Below, piece by piece: positions 14,717-21,999 of a DNA stretch of 38,602 bases. Under the pieces are notes generated by a model, which searched no databases, was not told the origin of the DNA, and saw nothing but the letters and a program-made list of their open reading frames with translations. Position numbers and translations under genes: made by a program. Every line of letters starts with the position of its first letter. Within the stretch, counting starts at the first letter, position 1. Source of the stretch: a virus. The DNA is taken from the IMG/VR virus record IMGVR_UViG_3300036866_000012, positions 1 through 38,602 of that record; one strand, 5' to 3'.

Positions 14717-14949
14717 TGGATCGCATGGAGCCGGTTGTCTACAGATGTACCGGCATCAATGAGCACGGAGCAATCTGCAACAAGGTTCTCTTCGTGTTCA
14801 CTCCGCCGATCGCGGAGCCGATTCCAGGAGCAGGCGCGCATCGTGCGGACCTGGGCACGATCGAGCAGAAGTGTCGTCGTTGTAAGACGGTGAACATGTT
14901 CAAGATGGGAGAGTACGACACAGCGATTCGGGGCCTGCAAAGGCACTAA
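14716..14949 (+). CDS. Com-like small zinc-finger protein
   Basis: The start is the ATG in a TAATG overlap, giving 77 residues. C11, C21, C53 and C56 are arranged as YRCTG...AICNKVLFVF and IEQKCRRCKTVNMF, like the zinc-binding module of the Mu Com family (small translational regulators). The first pair is unusual, with nine residues between the cysteines instead of two. Com of phage Mu activates translation of the mom DNA-modification gene. No mom-like gene is seen here, so the target is unknown and regulation of nearby late genes is only a guess. A plain zinc-ribbon structural protein is the alternative. Confidence 0.65.
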   Translation: MDRMEPVVYRCTGINEHGAICNKVLFVFTPPIAEPIPGAGAHRADLGTIEQKCRRCKTVNMFKMGEYDTAIRGLQRH

Positions 14950-14958
14950 TCATCCGTG

Positions 14959-14967
14959 TGGTACAAT
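14959..14967 (+). promoter_or_regulatory. extended -10 promoter for the scaffold/capsid genes
   Basis: TGGTACAAT lies in the only gap between the Com-like gene and the scaffold, about 90 bases before ATG 15056. It matches the TGnTAnAAT extended -10 form and occurs again at 12730 and 22466. No obvious -35 is present, which is normal for extended -10 promoters. It would drive the most abundant virion proteins. Confidence 0.65.
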
Positions 14968-14992
14968 AGAATCATAGTAGCGAAGTAGAGCG

Positions 14993-15015
14993 AACCCGCC
15001 CCGACGAGTCGCGCC
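14993..15015 (+). promoter_or_regulatory. 5' leader element shared with the tail tube gene
   Basis: AACCCGCCCCGACGAGTCGC begins 26 bases after the TGGTACAAT box. A closely similar AACCCGCCCGATTGAGTGCC begins 27 bases after the box before the tail tube gene. Both would lie in the first ~20-40 nt of the transcript. This matches a conserved leader element, for example one affecting mRNA stability or antitermination. The function is unproven. Confidence 0.45.
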
Positions 15016-15055
15016 TGAGAGCGCCAGAGCCGAGGCAACACCAGAACGAAAGGCT

Positions 15056-15835
15056 ATGGCGACCCGCACGAAGGCCCTCACAACGGAGTTGAAGGACCTG
15101 GACGTAGACCGGGTTGACGGTGTTGACCGACCCGCTACGGGCCGGGCCTTCGCCTTGTTCAAGAGCCGAGACGGCAAACCCGTAACGAAGAAAGAGGACA
15201 CGACAATGGCCGAGACGATCACCAAGGACCAGCTTGCTCAACTGATGAAGAACTACGCTGCGGTTGCGACTGCGGCCGACATGCTCCTGAAGCAGCTTCG
15301 CAAGGACCAGGCTGGCAAGGTCAGCAAGTCCACCGCGATCGCTGTGAACGGTCTCGCGCAGATCATGGGTGCCGAGCCCGTGTTCGTCGCGAAGGCTGTC
15401 CCGACTCAGCCGTACGAGTTCTCCGAGCCCGACGCGGACATGCGCGGCCCGGCCGACGAGGACCTGGGTGGAAACTTCACCCCGCGTAGCATGCCCGGAT
15501 CGATGGTCGGTCGCGTGCAGTTCAGCGTGAAGGGCACCGAGAAGGCTTCGTATGCTGCGCCCGCCGTCGCTGGTGAGCCGGACGAGGACGACGCGAAGAT
15601 GCCGTGGGAGAAGTCGGCGGCTGCGAAGGCTGCGTTCGATGCGGCTGTCGCGAAGGCTGTCGAGGCCGCTGTCGCGAAGGCCGCTCCCGTGACGAAGGCC
15701 ACCCCGGTCGAGAAGGCCGAGAAGCCGGAGTCGAAGCAAGTGATGACCGCCGAGCAGCGCGAGGTCCGCAAGGGCCAGGGCTACCGTTTCGGCGAGACGT
15801 TCGAGAACGTGGTTTTCGGGGCGCAGGCTCGATAA
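15056..15835 (+). CDS. probable capsid scaffolding protein
   Basis: This 259-residue product lies immediately upstream of the major capsid gene. Its N-terminus contains LKDLDVDRVDGVDRPATGRA followed by FALFKSRDG, a pattern common at the start of phage head-assembly proteins. The middle and C-terminal parts are Ala/Lys/Glu-rich and helical (AKAAFDAAVAKAVEAAVAKA), as expected for a scaffold that is removed on maturation. It has no enzymatic motif. The ATG is preceded by GAAAGGCT. A second start with a good ribosome site lies at 15206. The protease encoded upstream would be the natural processing enzyme. Confidence 0.72.
   Translation: MATRTKALTTELKDLDVDRVDGVDRPATGRAFALFKSRDGKPVTKKEDTTMAETITKDQLAQLMKNYAAVATAADMLLKQLRKDQAGKVSKSTAIAVNGLAQIMGAEPVFVAKAVPTQPYEFSEPDADMRGPADEDLGGNFTPRSMPGSMVGRVQFSVKGTEKASYAAPAVAGEPDEDDAKMPWEKSAAAKAAFDAAVAKAVEAAVAKAAPVTKATPVEKAEKPESKQVMTAEQREVRKGQGYRFGETFENVVFGAQAR
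15206..15835 (+). CDS. nested short scaffold from an internal start
   Basis: ATG 15206 is in frame (Met 51 of the scaffold) and is preceded by AAAGAGGACACGACA. The same leader, with one extra A, precedes the major capsid ATG at 15877. This would give a 209-residue protein (MAETITKDQLAQLMKNYAA...) without the DRVDGVDRPATGR head. Nested scaffold forms are known in other phages, such as lambda Nu3 within the C gene. Here the evidence is the near-identical ribosome site only. Confidence 0.5.
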   Translation: MAETITKDQLAQLMKNYAAVATAADMLLKQLRKDQAGKVSKSTAIAVNGLAQIMGAEPVFVAKAVPTQPYEFSEPDADMRGPADEDLGGNFTPRSMPGSMVGRVQFSVKGTEKASYAAPAVAGEPDEDDAKMPWEKSAAAKAAFDAAVAKAVEAAVAKAAPVTKATPVEKAEKPESKQVMTAEQREVRKGQGYRFGETFENVVFGAQAR

Positions 15836-15876
15836 GCCACGCCTGAACAACAGACCAGAGAAAGAGGACAACGACA

Positions 15877-16872
15877 ATGCAGATCGCACGGTGGCTCGAA
15901 AAGGCGACGTGGACCACTCCCGACATCACGGCTCCGACCGGTGGTGGGTTGCTCTCGCCGCAACAGGCGCGCGAGTTCCTTCGGGTTCTGATCGACGAGA
16001 GCATCCTCCTGAAGGAGGCGAACAACCAGACTTCGCTCTCGCCGAAGTTCGAGGTTCCCCGGATCAGCTTCGGGAACCGCGTGCTGCGTGCCGGTGTCGA
16101 GGCGACTCGACTCGACGCGAGCGATCGCGTGAAGCCGACCACGGGTCTCGTGACCCTGAGCACCAACCTCTTCAAGGGTGAAGTGCCGGTGTCGGACGAG
16201 ATGTTCGAGGACAACATCGAGCGTGACGCCCTCGCGGACACGATCATGGTCATGCTCGCCGAGGCTGTCGGCCGTGACATCGAAGAGTTCGTGATCAAGT
16301 CGGACACCGATCGCACGGCGGCTGACGGCGCGGACTTCCCGGTTCTCGATCAGTTCGACGGGATGATCAAGCAGCTTCAGACGGGTCTCCCGGCGTCGCA
16401 GAAGATCGACGCGTCGGCGATCACGTCGTACGACTCCCTGTGGGGTCGCATGGTGACGAATCTCCCGGCTCGGTACCGCCGCGACGTGACGGCCCTCCGG
16501 CTCTACGTCCCGGTGAAGCACGCTGACGGTTACCAGGCCGAGTTGGCGAAGCGCGGTACGCCGCTCGGGGACACGAACATCCTGGAAAATCTCCGGACCA
16601 AGCTGGCGTTCCGTGGCATTCCGATCGTGCCGGTTCCTCTGATGACCGGCGTGAGCACCATCGCGGGTGTCGAGATCGACTACGACAACTTCGCGATCCT
16701 GACGCACCCGCTCAACCTGTACGTGGGTTGGCACCGCCGCATCCGTGTGGAGCGGTGGCGTGATCCTCGTGAGGGTGCGACCAGCTTCCTCCCGAGCCTT
16801 CGTGTGGACGCCAAGTACGCTGACCCCAATTTCGGGGTTCTCAGCTACGGCATCGCTCTCGGCACGGAGTAA
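15877..16872 (+). CDS. major capsid protein (HK97-like fold)
   Basis: The 331-residue product has features of HK97-fold capsid proteins. A helical N-terminus (LLSPQQAREFLRVLIDESILLKEA) leads into a beta-rich segment (PRISFGNRVLRAG) and then EVPVSDEMFEDNI, typical of the E-loop and spine-helix region. The A-domain-like part includes YRRDVTALRLYVPVKH and FRGIPIVPVPLM. The end is AILTHPLNLYVGWHRRIRVERWRDPREG and YGIALGTE. It follows the scaffold and has an AAAGAGGA ribosome site 10 bases upstream. The following perfect hairpin fits a highly expressed gene. I see no Lys-Asn crosslinking pair that can be assigned. Confidence 0.88.
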   Translation: MQIARWLEKATWTTPDITAPTGGGLLSPQQAREFLRVLIDESILLKEANNQTSLSPKFEVPRISFGNRVLRAGVEATRLDASDRVKPTTGLVTLSTNLFKGEVPVSDEMFEDNIERDALADTIMVMLAEAVGRDIEEFVIKSDTDRTAADGADFPVLDQFDGMIKQLQTGLPASQKIDASAITSYDSLWGRMVTNLPARYRRDVTALRLYVPVKHADGYQAELAKRGTPLGDTNILENLRTKLAFRGIPIVPVPLMTGVSTIAGVEIDYDNFAILTHPLNLYVGWHRRIRVERWRDPREGATSFLPSLRVDAKYADPNFGVLSYGIALGTE

Positions 16873-16910
16873 CATCCGGGCCTGCTCTTGAAGTGAACTG
16901 AACTTCCTGC

Positions 16911-16939
16911 CGCTCTGGTGGGCGACCCCCACCAGAGCG
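16911..16939 (+). terminator. strong hairpin after the capsid gene
   Basis: CGCTCTGGTGGG (16911-16922) and CCCACCAGAGCG (16928-16939) form a perfect 12-bp, GC-rich stem with a 5-nt loop, 38 bases after the capsid stop. No T-run follows (TGATTGG), so it may act as an mRNA 3'-end stabiliser or partial terminator rather than a classic intrinsic terminator. Confidence 0.65.
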
Positions 16940-16970
16940 TGATTGGAAGGAAGAAAGGGACACCATCATC

Positions 16971-18062
16971 ATGATCACCACCGACAACTTCCGCAAAATT
17001 CGACGCCAGCTTCAGGGCAAAGGCGTCAACTTCCGCGAAACCATCGTCACTGTCGATACCTACTCGGCCGTGAGCGTCCCCGGTCTCCGCAAGGACGACG
17101 TGATCGTCTCCGTGCTCGACATGACCGACTTGGTCGATGTCGGCGCACAGATCGTACGCGCGGCCAAGGCATCGCGTGAGTTTGGTTCGGTGAACAGCCG
17201 GATCACCTTCACGGCTCGCGTGGCTGGCGTTCAGGGCGACAAGATTCGCGTGGCCTACGTCAACGACCAGACCCAGCTTACGTCGGGTGTGGCTCAGGCG
17301 GGGTACGTGACGGTGGTGAACACCGAGAGTGCGGGTGTGATCTACACCGACATCATCTTCCACATGGCCCTCAACACGAGCGGTACGGTGGACACCACGG
17401 ACGGCGCGACGGCTCCGAACAGCGCCAACATGGTTCGCGCGGCGGTTCTGACTCAGGCGGATGCGCCGGGTCATCCTCGTGCGGCCGACATCGTGGACGC
17501 GACGATCGACAACGGCACCGGCCAGACGCACGTCACGGCGATGTCTGCGACGGTTCTTCAGAACGGCGCGGACGACTCCCAGCACGGCGCGACGGCCGAC
17601 ACTCTGACCGATTCCGAGGGTCTGGTGTGGACCGAGCGGTTCCCGCAGGGCGACGATCCGGATGGTCGGGTCATTTCGGTTCAGTACGTCGATCCGGGTC
17701 TGGCTTCGCAGGATGCCTACGCTACCGTGACGATCACGTCGGCGAACAAGGTTCTGATCCAGATTCACCTTGCGACCGACATTTCGAGCGTGATCACCAC
17801 GACTCGCAACCAGGTTGCTCAGATGGTCATGGACAGCTACCGCCAGAAGACTTCGGCGGCGGGCGACAACGGCGTGGCTGGTGGGCCTCAGGGTCCGGCC
17901 GACTTCGTCACTGTCGCGTATCCGAACGACGCGACGGTTGTCGCGGCGCATGCGGCGGCGGACCTGACGGGCGGTTCGGACGACGGTGGGTTCGACCTGG
18001 CGACGACTCCGCAGGATTCGACCGGCAACAAGGTGAAGGTGGCCTGGATCACCAGCCACTAA
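16971..18062 (+). CDS. capsid decoration-like or head structural protein with two repeated beta domains
   Basis: The product is 363 residues, directly after the capsid gene. It is beta-rich with no enzymatic motif. Two segments look like copies of one domain. The first runs about 75-200 (KIRVAYV, YTDIIFHMALNTS). The second runs about 228-350 (RVISVQYVDPG, VLIQIHLATDISSVITTT, ending AADLTGGSDDG). The second is clearly similar to the middle of the tail tube protein (AITIAFVNDG, ITVHLATDPYSAVTST, LAGGSETG). Its place between capsid and connector suggests a decoration or second major head protein. GAAAGGGA before the ATG and hairpins on both sides suggest strong expression. Confidence 0.7.
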   Translation: MITTDNFRKIRRQLQGKGVNFRETIVTVDTYSAVSVPGLRKDDVIVSVLDMTDLVDVGAQIVRAAKASREFGSVNSRITFTARVAGVQGDKIRVAYVNDQTQLTSGVAQAGYVTVVNTESAGVIYTDIIFHMALNTSGTVDTTDGATAPNSANMVRAAVLTQADAPGHPRAADIVDATIDNGTGQTHVTAMSATVLQNGADDSQHGATADTLTDSEGLVWTERFPQGDDPDGRVISVQYVDPGLASQDAYATVTITSANKVLIQIHLATDISSVITTTRNQVAQMVMDSYRQKTSAAGDNGVAGGPQGPADFVTVAYPNDATVVAAHAAADLTGGSDDGGFDLATTPQDSTGNKVKVAWITSH

Positions 18063-18074
18063 TCTGACTTCAAC

Positions 18075-18113
18075 CCCCGTAGCCGCCTAGTCAAAAGCTA
18101 GGTGGTTGCGGGG
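18075..18113 (+). terminator. strong hairpin after the decoration-like gene
   Basis: Bases 18075-18090 pair with 18098-18113 over 16 bp, including three G-T wobble pairs, around a 7-nt loop TCAAAAG. The outer part is CCCC/GGGG and the inner part is CCTAG/CTAGG. Wobble positions preserve pairing, pointing to a functional RNA hairpin (terminator or stabiliser). The next ribosome site (TTTGGAGG) follows shortly afterwards. Confidence 0.7.
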
Positions 18114-18140
18114 TGTTCGATAACCCTTTGGAGGCACCTG

Positions 18141-18473
18141 ATGCCCTACTTGAATCTCGAAAAGGAATTGTTCGTCGCCGGGGTGAAGTTCCCGGCCGGG
18201 CCGCGAGAAATCGGCGGCGGATGGGCAAAGTTACTGATCGAGGCTGGGGCAAAGGGGCTGACGAAAAAGCAGTACGACGATCTAACGGCGGGAGCCGCCG
18301 CAAAGGCGGGCGACAAGAAAGCCGCCGACGTGCGTCTCTCCGCAACGGAGAATGACGGTGCCCGCACCGCACGTGACGCTGACGACTCTACAGGACGTGA
18401 AGAATCGGCTCTCGATTCCGTCCGGCGACACCAGCAAGGACGCCCTTATCGAGTCGTACATCCCTGCGATTGA
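18141..18473 (+). CDS. small head-tail region protein overlapping the connector gene
   Basis: ATG 18141 has a TTTGGAGG site at good spacing and gives 110 residues. The first ~65 residues (MPYLNLEKELFVAGVKFPAG, GGGWAKLLIEAGAKGLTKKQ) look like a compact domain. The last ~40 (DADDSTGREESALDSVRRHQ...) are Arg-rich and low-complexity, and they overlap the connector gene in another frame by 122 bases. No known function. It may be a small neck-region protein whose ordered part is only the N-terminal half. Confidence 0.6.
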   Translation: MPYLNLEKELFVAGVKFPAGPREIGGGWAKLLIEAGAKGLTKKQYDDLTAGAAAKAGDKKAADVRLSATENDGARTARDADDSTGREESALDSVRRHQQGRPYRVVHPCD

Positions 18474-19041
18474 AGAGGACATCCTTGCCCTGACGGGCTA
18501 CTCGTTCACGGGTGGATCGAAGCAAGACATCCTCACGGACTGGCAGCGTGGGACGACGAGACTAACTCAGTTTCGCCCGGTTCTTACCCTCACGAATGTT
18601 GAGGGGCGTGTGCTTGGAACACAGGCGACGTTCAACCAACTGCTCGGGGACATCAAGGACCCAACTAGGGGCCGCATTCTTCTAGTGGGCTACCTAAACG
18701 CGTTTTACGATCCTCGCGCGGGTTACGGTGCCGCGTACGGTGGTGGTACCTGGGAGAACTGGTACAAGTGGCGTGAGTACACGTGGCCGATCGTTCGATT
18801 GACGTACACGGTCGATCCATTGGGTTCGGCGACGAACCCGGTACCGAAGGTTCTGACGACGGCTGCTACGGAGTGGACCGCGTTCATCCTGGGCAAACCA
18901 GCGGGCTCGGGTCCGCTGACGAGCGTGTCGATCGAGAAGGTGAGTGAGAGTTACGGGCCAGGCAAGAAAGGTCCGATGCCCGCGTTCGTGCAGGCGTTGC
19001 TTGGACGGCATATCCGCGAACAAGCTGTGATGCAGTTCTAA
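18352..19041 (+). CDS. head-tail connector protein (gp6-like)
   Basis: This 229-residue product begins MTVPAPHVTLTTLQDVKNRL and continues with SKDALIESYIPAIEEDILAL. That is the N-terminal helical pattern of the phage gp6-like head-tail connector family (the ring below the portal). The rest includes LTLTNVEGRVLG, a Gly/Tyr/Trp-rich insertion and a basic C-terminal helix (FVQALLGRHIREQAVMQF). The start is placed at ATG 18352, behind ACGGAG, but GTG 18373 is possible. The long overlap with the upstream gene is unusual for this otherwise neatly coupled operon. Confidence 0.8.
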   Translation: MTVPAPHVTLTTLQDVKNRLSIPSGDTSKDALIESYIPAIEEDILALTGYSFTGGSKQDILTDWQRGTTRLTQFRPVLTLTNVEGRVLGTQATFNQLLGDIKDPTRGRILLVGYLNAFYDPRAGYGAAYGGGTWENWYKWREYTWPIVRLTYTVDPLGSATNPVPKVLTTAATEWTAFILGKPAGSGPLTSVSIEKVSESYGPGKKGPMPAFVQALLGRHIREQAVMQF

Positions 19042-19054
19042 GAAAGAGGAGACT

Positions 19055-19735
19055 ATGAAACCGACGTTGTTCAGACAGACCGTCCTGGTAGACGGCACAG
19101 GTGTCGTCGTTGCGCTGAAGGACCTGGGCGGCGCATATCCCGTTACTCTCTACATGGAAAACACGGATCACGCGGCCGAGGGCCGGACTGCGTTCGGTAG
19201 CAAGAACGCGAACCTCTTCTTCAAGGCGGCGTCTGCGGGTACGCTCACGAAGGCCATCGAGATCATCTTCACCGTCGTGGCGGGTCAGGCGTTTTCGACC
19301 GACGACGATACGAGCGATCCGTACACTGAAGTGTACACGGTCAACCTCGCGTGCGATCCTCAGGGGGTTCCGACTCAGCACGCGTATGACGTGATGGACC
19401 TGATCAATGCCGATCCGTACTCGCCGGTTGTTGCTTCGTTGGCGCACGGCTCAGACGGTAGTGCTCTGATGGGCGCGGCAGACATCACTCTCTCGGGCGA
19501 CCTGGACGCGACGGCGCTTGGCACTGTGACTGTCGAGCATTCGGCTGACGTGAATGGCGTGGACGCTGAGTGGGATTCATCGGCAGCGGCGGGTACCGCG
19601 TTTTCTTCACTCGGAGCGAACACGACCAAGGCGTTTTTGCTCGATGCGCCTGTTCGCGGGCTCCGGGTCAAGGCGTCGAAGACGAGCGCTAACACGTACG
19701 TGACGGTCTCAGCGGTTCGTGCGCTCAACGCGTAA
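19055..19735 (+). CDS. structural protein with shared beta domain
   Basis: The 226-residue product has ATG preceded by AAAGAGGAG. The middle (YTVNLACDPQGVPTQHAYDV to LMGAADITLSG) resembles the domain repeated in the decoration-like protein and the tail tube protein. The C-terminus is a second beta-rich part (VTVEHSADVNG, ending VTVSAVRALNA). It has no enzymatic or membrane motif. Placed between connector and neck proteins, it is likely a head or neck component. The exact role is unknown. Confidence 0.65.
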   Translation: MKPTLFRQTVLVDGTGVVVALKDLGGAYPVTLYMENTDHAAEGRTAFGSKNANLFFKAASAGTLTKAIEIIFTVVAGQAFSTDDDTSDPYTEVYTVNLACDPQGVPTQHAYDVMDLINADPYSPVVASLAHGSDGSALMGAADITLSGDLDATALGTVTVEHSADVNGVDAEWDSSAAAGTAFSSLGANTTKAFLLDAPVRGLRVKASKTSANTYVTVSAVRALNA

Positions 19736-20022
19736 TGACTGTCCAGACCGCGTACCGAAGTGTCAAGCACAGCATTGTTGACACGCTGAAGGCGACGTGG
19801 ATCGACCACGAAACCGGCGCGTTCTCGGTTCCGCACTTCGCATCGGTGGTTGCGATCGCAGCCTTGACGATGGTGTTCGTCAAGAACGCGTACCTGGGCA
19901 AAGTGGACGGTCTGGACTACATCTATTATTCTGTGGCGATGGCGGCTAGCGCGAGCCCGTCGCTGATGCACAAGTTGATCGCGCGGGGCGAAACGCAGAA
20001 GACAGAGGAGAAGAAATCATGA
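19735..20022 (+). CDS. two-span membrane protein, possible holin
   Basis: A TAATG overlap starts this 95-residue protein. It has a hydrophobic segment at ~31-50 (PHFASVVAIAALTMVFV) and a second at ~60-78 (LDYIYYSVAMAASASPSLM), with a charged tail ETQKTEEKKS. A small protein with two helices and a charged end is typical of class II holins. Its place at the head of three more membrane or coiled-coil proteins supports a lysis role. Against this, no endolysin lies beside it, and similar membrane proteins of unknown function occur in phages. Confidence 0.5.
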   Translation: MTVQTAYRSVKHSIVDTLKATWIDHETGAFSVPHFASVVAIAALTMVFVKNAYLGKVDGLDYIYYSVAMAASASPSLMHKLIARGETQKTEEKKS

Positions 20023-20189
20023 TGGGTTACATGGTGGCGGCTGGTGCGTGGGTTGCAAGCAACGCCGTGGCTCTGTGCGCGGGCGGATACGTTGCGTATC
20101 GGTTCCGGGCTCAGATCGACGCGATGGTTGCGAAAGCCGAGGCAGTGTTCGCGAAGGTGTACGGGTTCGTTCGCCACGGCGGGAAGTAA
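20019..20189 (+). CDS. 56-residue membrane protein
   Basis: ATG 20019 overlaps the previous TGA, and a second in-frame ATG follows at 20022. The product MMGYMVAAGAWVASNAVALC is followed by a Gly/Val/Ala-rich segment and then an amphipathic, basic helix (RFRAQIDAMVAKAEAVFAKV). This gives one N-terminal membrane span. Stop TAA is followed at once by the next gene. It could be a holin partner or an accessory lysis protein. I do not recognise a family. Confidence 0.55.
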   Translation: MMGYMVAAGAWVASNAVALCAGGYVAYRFRAQIDAMVAKAEAVFAKVYGFVRHGGK

Positions 20190-20606
20190 TTGTTCAATCC
20201 TCTGAAGTGGTCGCGACCGATCCAGGTCACCGCTGGGCTGGCGGTCGCGCTACTTCTCTACGTCACGCTCGCGAGCGGCGTCTCGATCGCGTGGGCGCGC
20301 CATATCAAGAACGCCGCTCTCCGGGGTATTGCGTCGCAGATCAGCGACATCGATGCGACCGAAGGAAAGGCTGACGGTCTCGAAAAGGCTGTCGGTGCGC
20401 TCGCTGAGGAGAACAAAGTACTCGCGGCCAAAGCTGAAGCCGAGCACGCGGCTCGGATGGAAATGGCTGCTCGACTCGCTCAGGCCGAGAAGACCAACGC
20501 CGGACTGCTCGAAGCGGTCAAGATCGCGAAGGCGAAGGACGACAATCGCAAGCCGATTACCACGCTCGATGAAGCTGTCGCGGTGTTCAACCGGGTGACG
20601 AAATGA
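20190..20606 (+). CDS. membrane-anchored coiled-coil protein, spanin-like
   Basis: TTG 20190 follows immediately after the previous stop and gives 138 residues. An N-terminal anchor at ~14-37 (VTAGLAVALLLYVTLASGVS) is followed by a long coiled coil (LEKAVGALAEENKVLAAKAE..., HAARMEMAARLAQAEKTN). This layout, an inner-membrane anchor with a periplasmic coiled coil, is that of Rz-type inner-membrane spanins. The anchor could equally mark a different envelope protein. The start codon is inferred from position; no other good start is near. Confidence 0.5.
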   Translation: MFNPLKWSRPIQVTAGLAVALLLYVTLASGVSIAWARHIKNAALRGIASQISDIDATEGKADGLEKAVGALAEENKVLAAKAEAEHAARMEMAARLAQAEKTNAGLLEAVKIAKAKDDNRKPITTLDEAVAVFNRVTK

Positions 20607-21118
20607 ACCCTGTGAAACGCGGTATCGCGGTGGGGCTCGTGCTTCTGATGCTCGCTCCCTCAGCGTGGGCCGGACAGGCTCGTATCGTGCAGCCGGGTGA
20701 GAAGATCGACCAGCTTGGCGTGTTCATCCCCGCCGACAACGCGATCCAGGCTGCGGACCTACTTGATCGCTATAACATCATCGTTGAGCGCATGAAGGCC
20801 GCTGATGACCTGTCAGCCTCTCAGATGGCGCAAATCGAATTGCTCGAACAGATGCTTGGATCGAGCGAGCGTGAGTTGGAGATCAAGAACCTGATCATTC
20901 AACACAAGGACGAGATGCTGGCGTTCCGTAAGGAGATCAACGACGAGTACAAGTCGTTGCTTGCGATGAACCGGGAGCAGTTGGTGCGTGATCGAGAGGC
21001 GATCGAGCGTCTAGAGAAGATGGTCGAGAACGCCAACAAGCGAAGCATTTGGACAAGCATCATCGCGTTCATCATCGGCGCAGCGGCGTCGTACTTCACG
21101 TTCGGCATCGTGCATTAA
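20603..21118 (+). CDS. secreted coiled-coil protein with C-terminal membrane anchor
   Basis: The 171-residue product starts in an ATGA overlap. It has a clear signal peptide (MNPVKRGIAVGLVLLMLAPS, cleavage likely after AWA at ~23) and no lipobox cysteine. A long periplasmic coiled coil follows (RYNIIVERMKAADDL, KNLIIQHKDEMLAFRKEIND, REAIERLEKMVENANK). A C-terminal transmembrane helix lies at ~149-169 (IWTSIIAFIIGAAASYFTFG). A protein tethered to the inner membrane at its C-terminus with a periplasmic coiled coil recalls unimolecular spanins, but those carry a lipoylated N-terminus that is missing here. Lysis or envelope function is therefore tentative. Confidence 0.55.
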   Translation: MNPVKRGIAVGLVLLMLAPSAWAGQARIVQPGEKIDQLGVFIPADNAIQAADLLDRYNIIVERMKAADDLSASQMAQIELLEQMLGSSERELEIKNLIIQHKDEMLAFRKEINDEYKSLLAMNREQLVRDREAIERLEKMVENANKRSIWTSIIAFIIGAAASYFTFGIVH

Positions 21119-21139
21119 CAGGGGGGAGGGCCGACACCC

Positions 21140-21508
21140 GTGATCGGGGAAGCGTATCGTAGGTTCCTGTGGCACCGCGCTGAGATCAAGCGCAATACGA
21201 CCGCTGTCTCCGACACGGGTGCCTCGAAGTTCGATTACGCCACGGTCCTCACCGACGTGCCCTGCAACGTGCAATCGAACGGCGGACGCATGAAGCAGGA
21301 CGAGTGGGGCCAGGCTACCGGCAAGAAGATCAATGTCATCTTCGCTCGGGAGATGTCCGGCAAGCTAGAGCACAACGACCTTCTGATCGTGAACGGCAAC
21401 ACATTCCGCATCGTGCAGTCTCACGAGTCCTGGTACTACGGACAGCACCACGTCGAAGTGCAGTGTGAAGTCTACGTTCCGGCCGGAGACAAGGACAGTG
21501 CGGCGTAA
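21140..21508 (+). CDS. head-tail joining (head closure) protein
   Basis: GTG 21140 lies 10 bases after a very strong GGGGGGAGGG site and gives 122 residues. The small beta-barrel pattern (AEIKRNTTAVSDTG, VPCNVQSNGG, INVIFARE, NDLLIVNGNTFRIV, HHVEVQCEVYV) fits the phage head-tail joining/closure family: about 120 residues, five to seven strands, and the 'NGxxFxIV' strand. It follows the connector block and precedes the neck protein, the usual gene order. Confidence 0.75.
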   Translation: MIGEAYRRFLWHRAEIKRNTTAVSDTGASKFDYATVLTDVPCNVQSNGGRMKQDEWGQATGKKINVIFAREMSGKLEHNDLLIVNGNTFRIVQSHESWYYGQHHVEVQCEVYVPAGDKDSAA

Positions 21509-21999
21509 TGGCGAGCCTGGACGACAGCGTCAAGGTGGTGTGGGCCGCTGACGACGTGATCGAACGGATGGCGTCAGCGAATGTCCTGAAGCTGCTCACG
21601 GTGATCGGGACAGAGTATGTGAAGTCTGTCCAGCTTTCGATGCGCAACAGCCCGCGTGGCGGACCGAACGTGAACAAGCGAGGGCAGAAGCGTTCGGCAC
21701 CCGGTGAGCCGCCTGCACCGGACACGGGCGACCTGATTCGGAACTGTCGCTTTCAAGTGCGGCAGGTAGGTGGGAAGTACATCATGGAGGGCGGCAACCG
21801 GCTCCGCAAATCTCTGTACTTGGAATATGGTGCAGCGCGGGGCCGCGTAATGCAGGCTCGTGACCTGAGCGGGAAGTTCACTAAGGCTAAGACAATGTCC
21901 TGGATTCTTTACCCGCGCCCGGTGTGGGGGCCGGAGCTATTGAGGATCAAGGCGCGCATCCCCGAGTTCATCGCGCGTCTACCGAAACGGAGACGGTGA
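21508..21999 (+). CDS. neck protein, HK97 gp10-like
   Basis: The 163-residue product begins in a TAATG overlap. Helices and a basic middle (SPRGGPNVNKRGQKRSAPGE, PPAPDTGDLIRN) are followed by strands and YLEYGAARGRVMQARDLSG, then PRPVWGPELLRIK. The 'APGEPPAxDTGxLxxS' and 'YLEYGxxRMxARP' patterns are characteristic of HK97 gp10-like tail-completion/neck proteins. Here the usual MxARPxxxPA appears as a longer variant. Confidence 0.78.
   Translation: MASLDDSVKVVWAADDVIERMASANVLKLLTVIGTEYVKSVQLSMRNSPRGGPNVNKRGQKRSAPGEPPAPDTGDLIRNCRFQVRQVGGKYIMEGGNRLRKSLYLEYGAARGRVMQARDLSGKFTKAKTMSWILYPRPVWGPELLRIKARIPEFIARLPKRRR

Noticed and set aside
18760-18775. TGGTACAAG resembling the promoter box
   Set aside because: It lacks the final T of the -10 and lies deep inside the connector gene, with no start codon or leader nearby.
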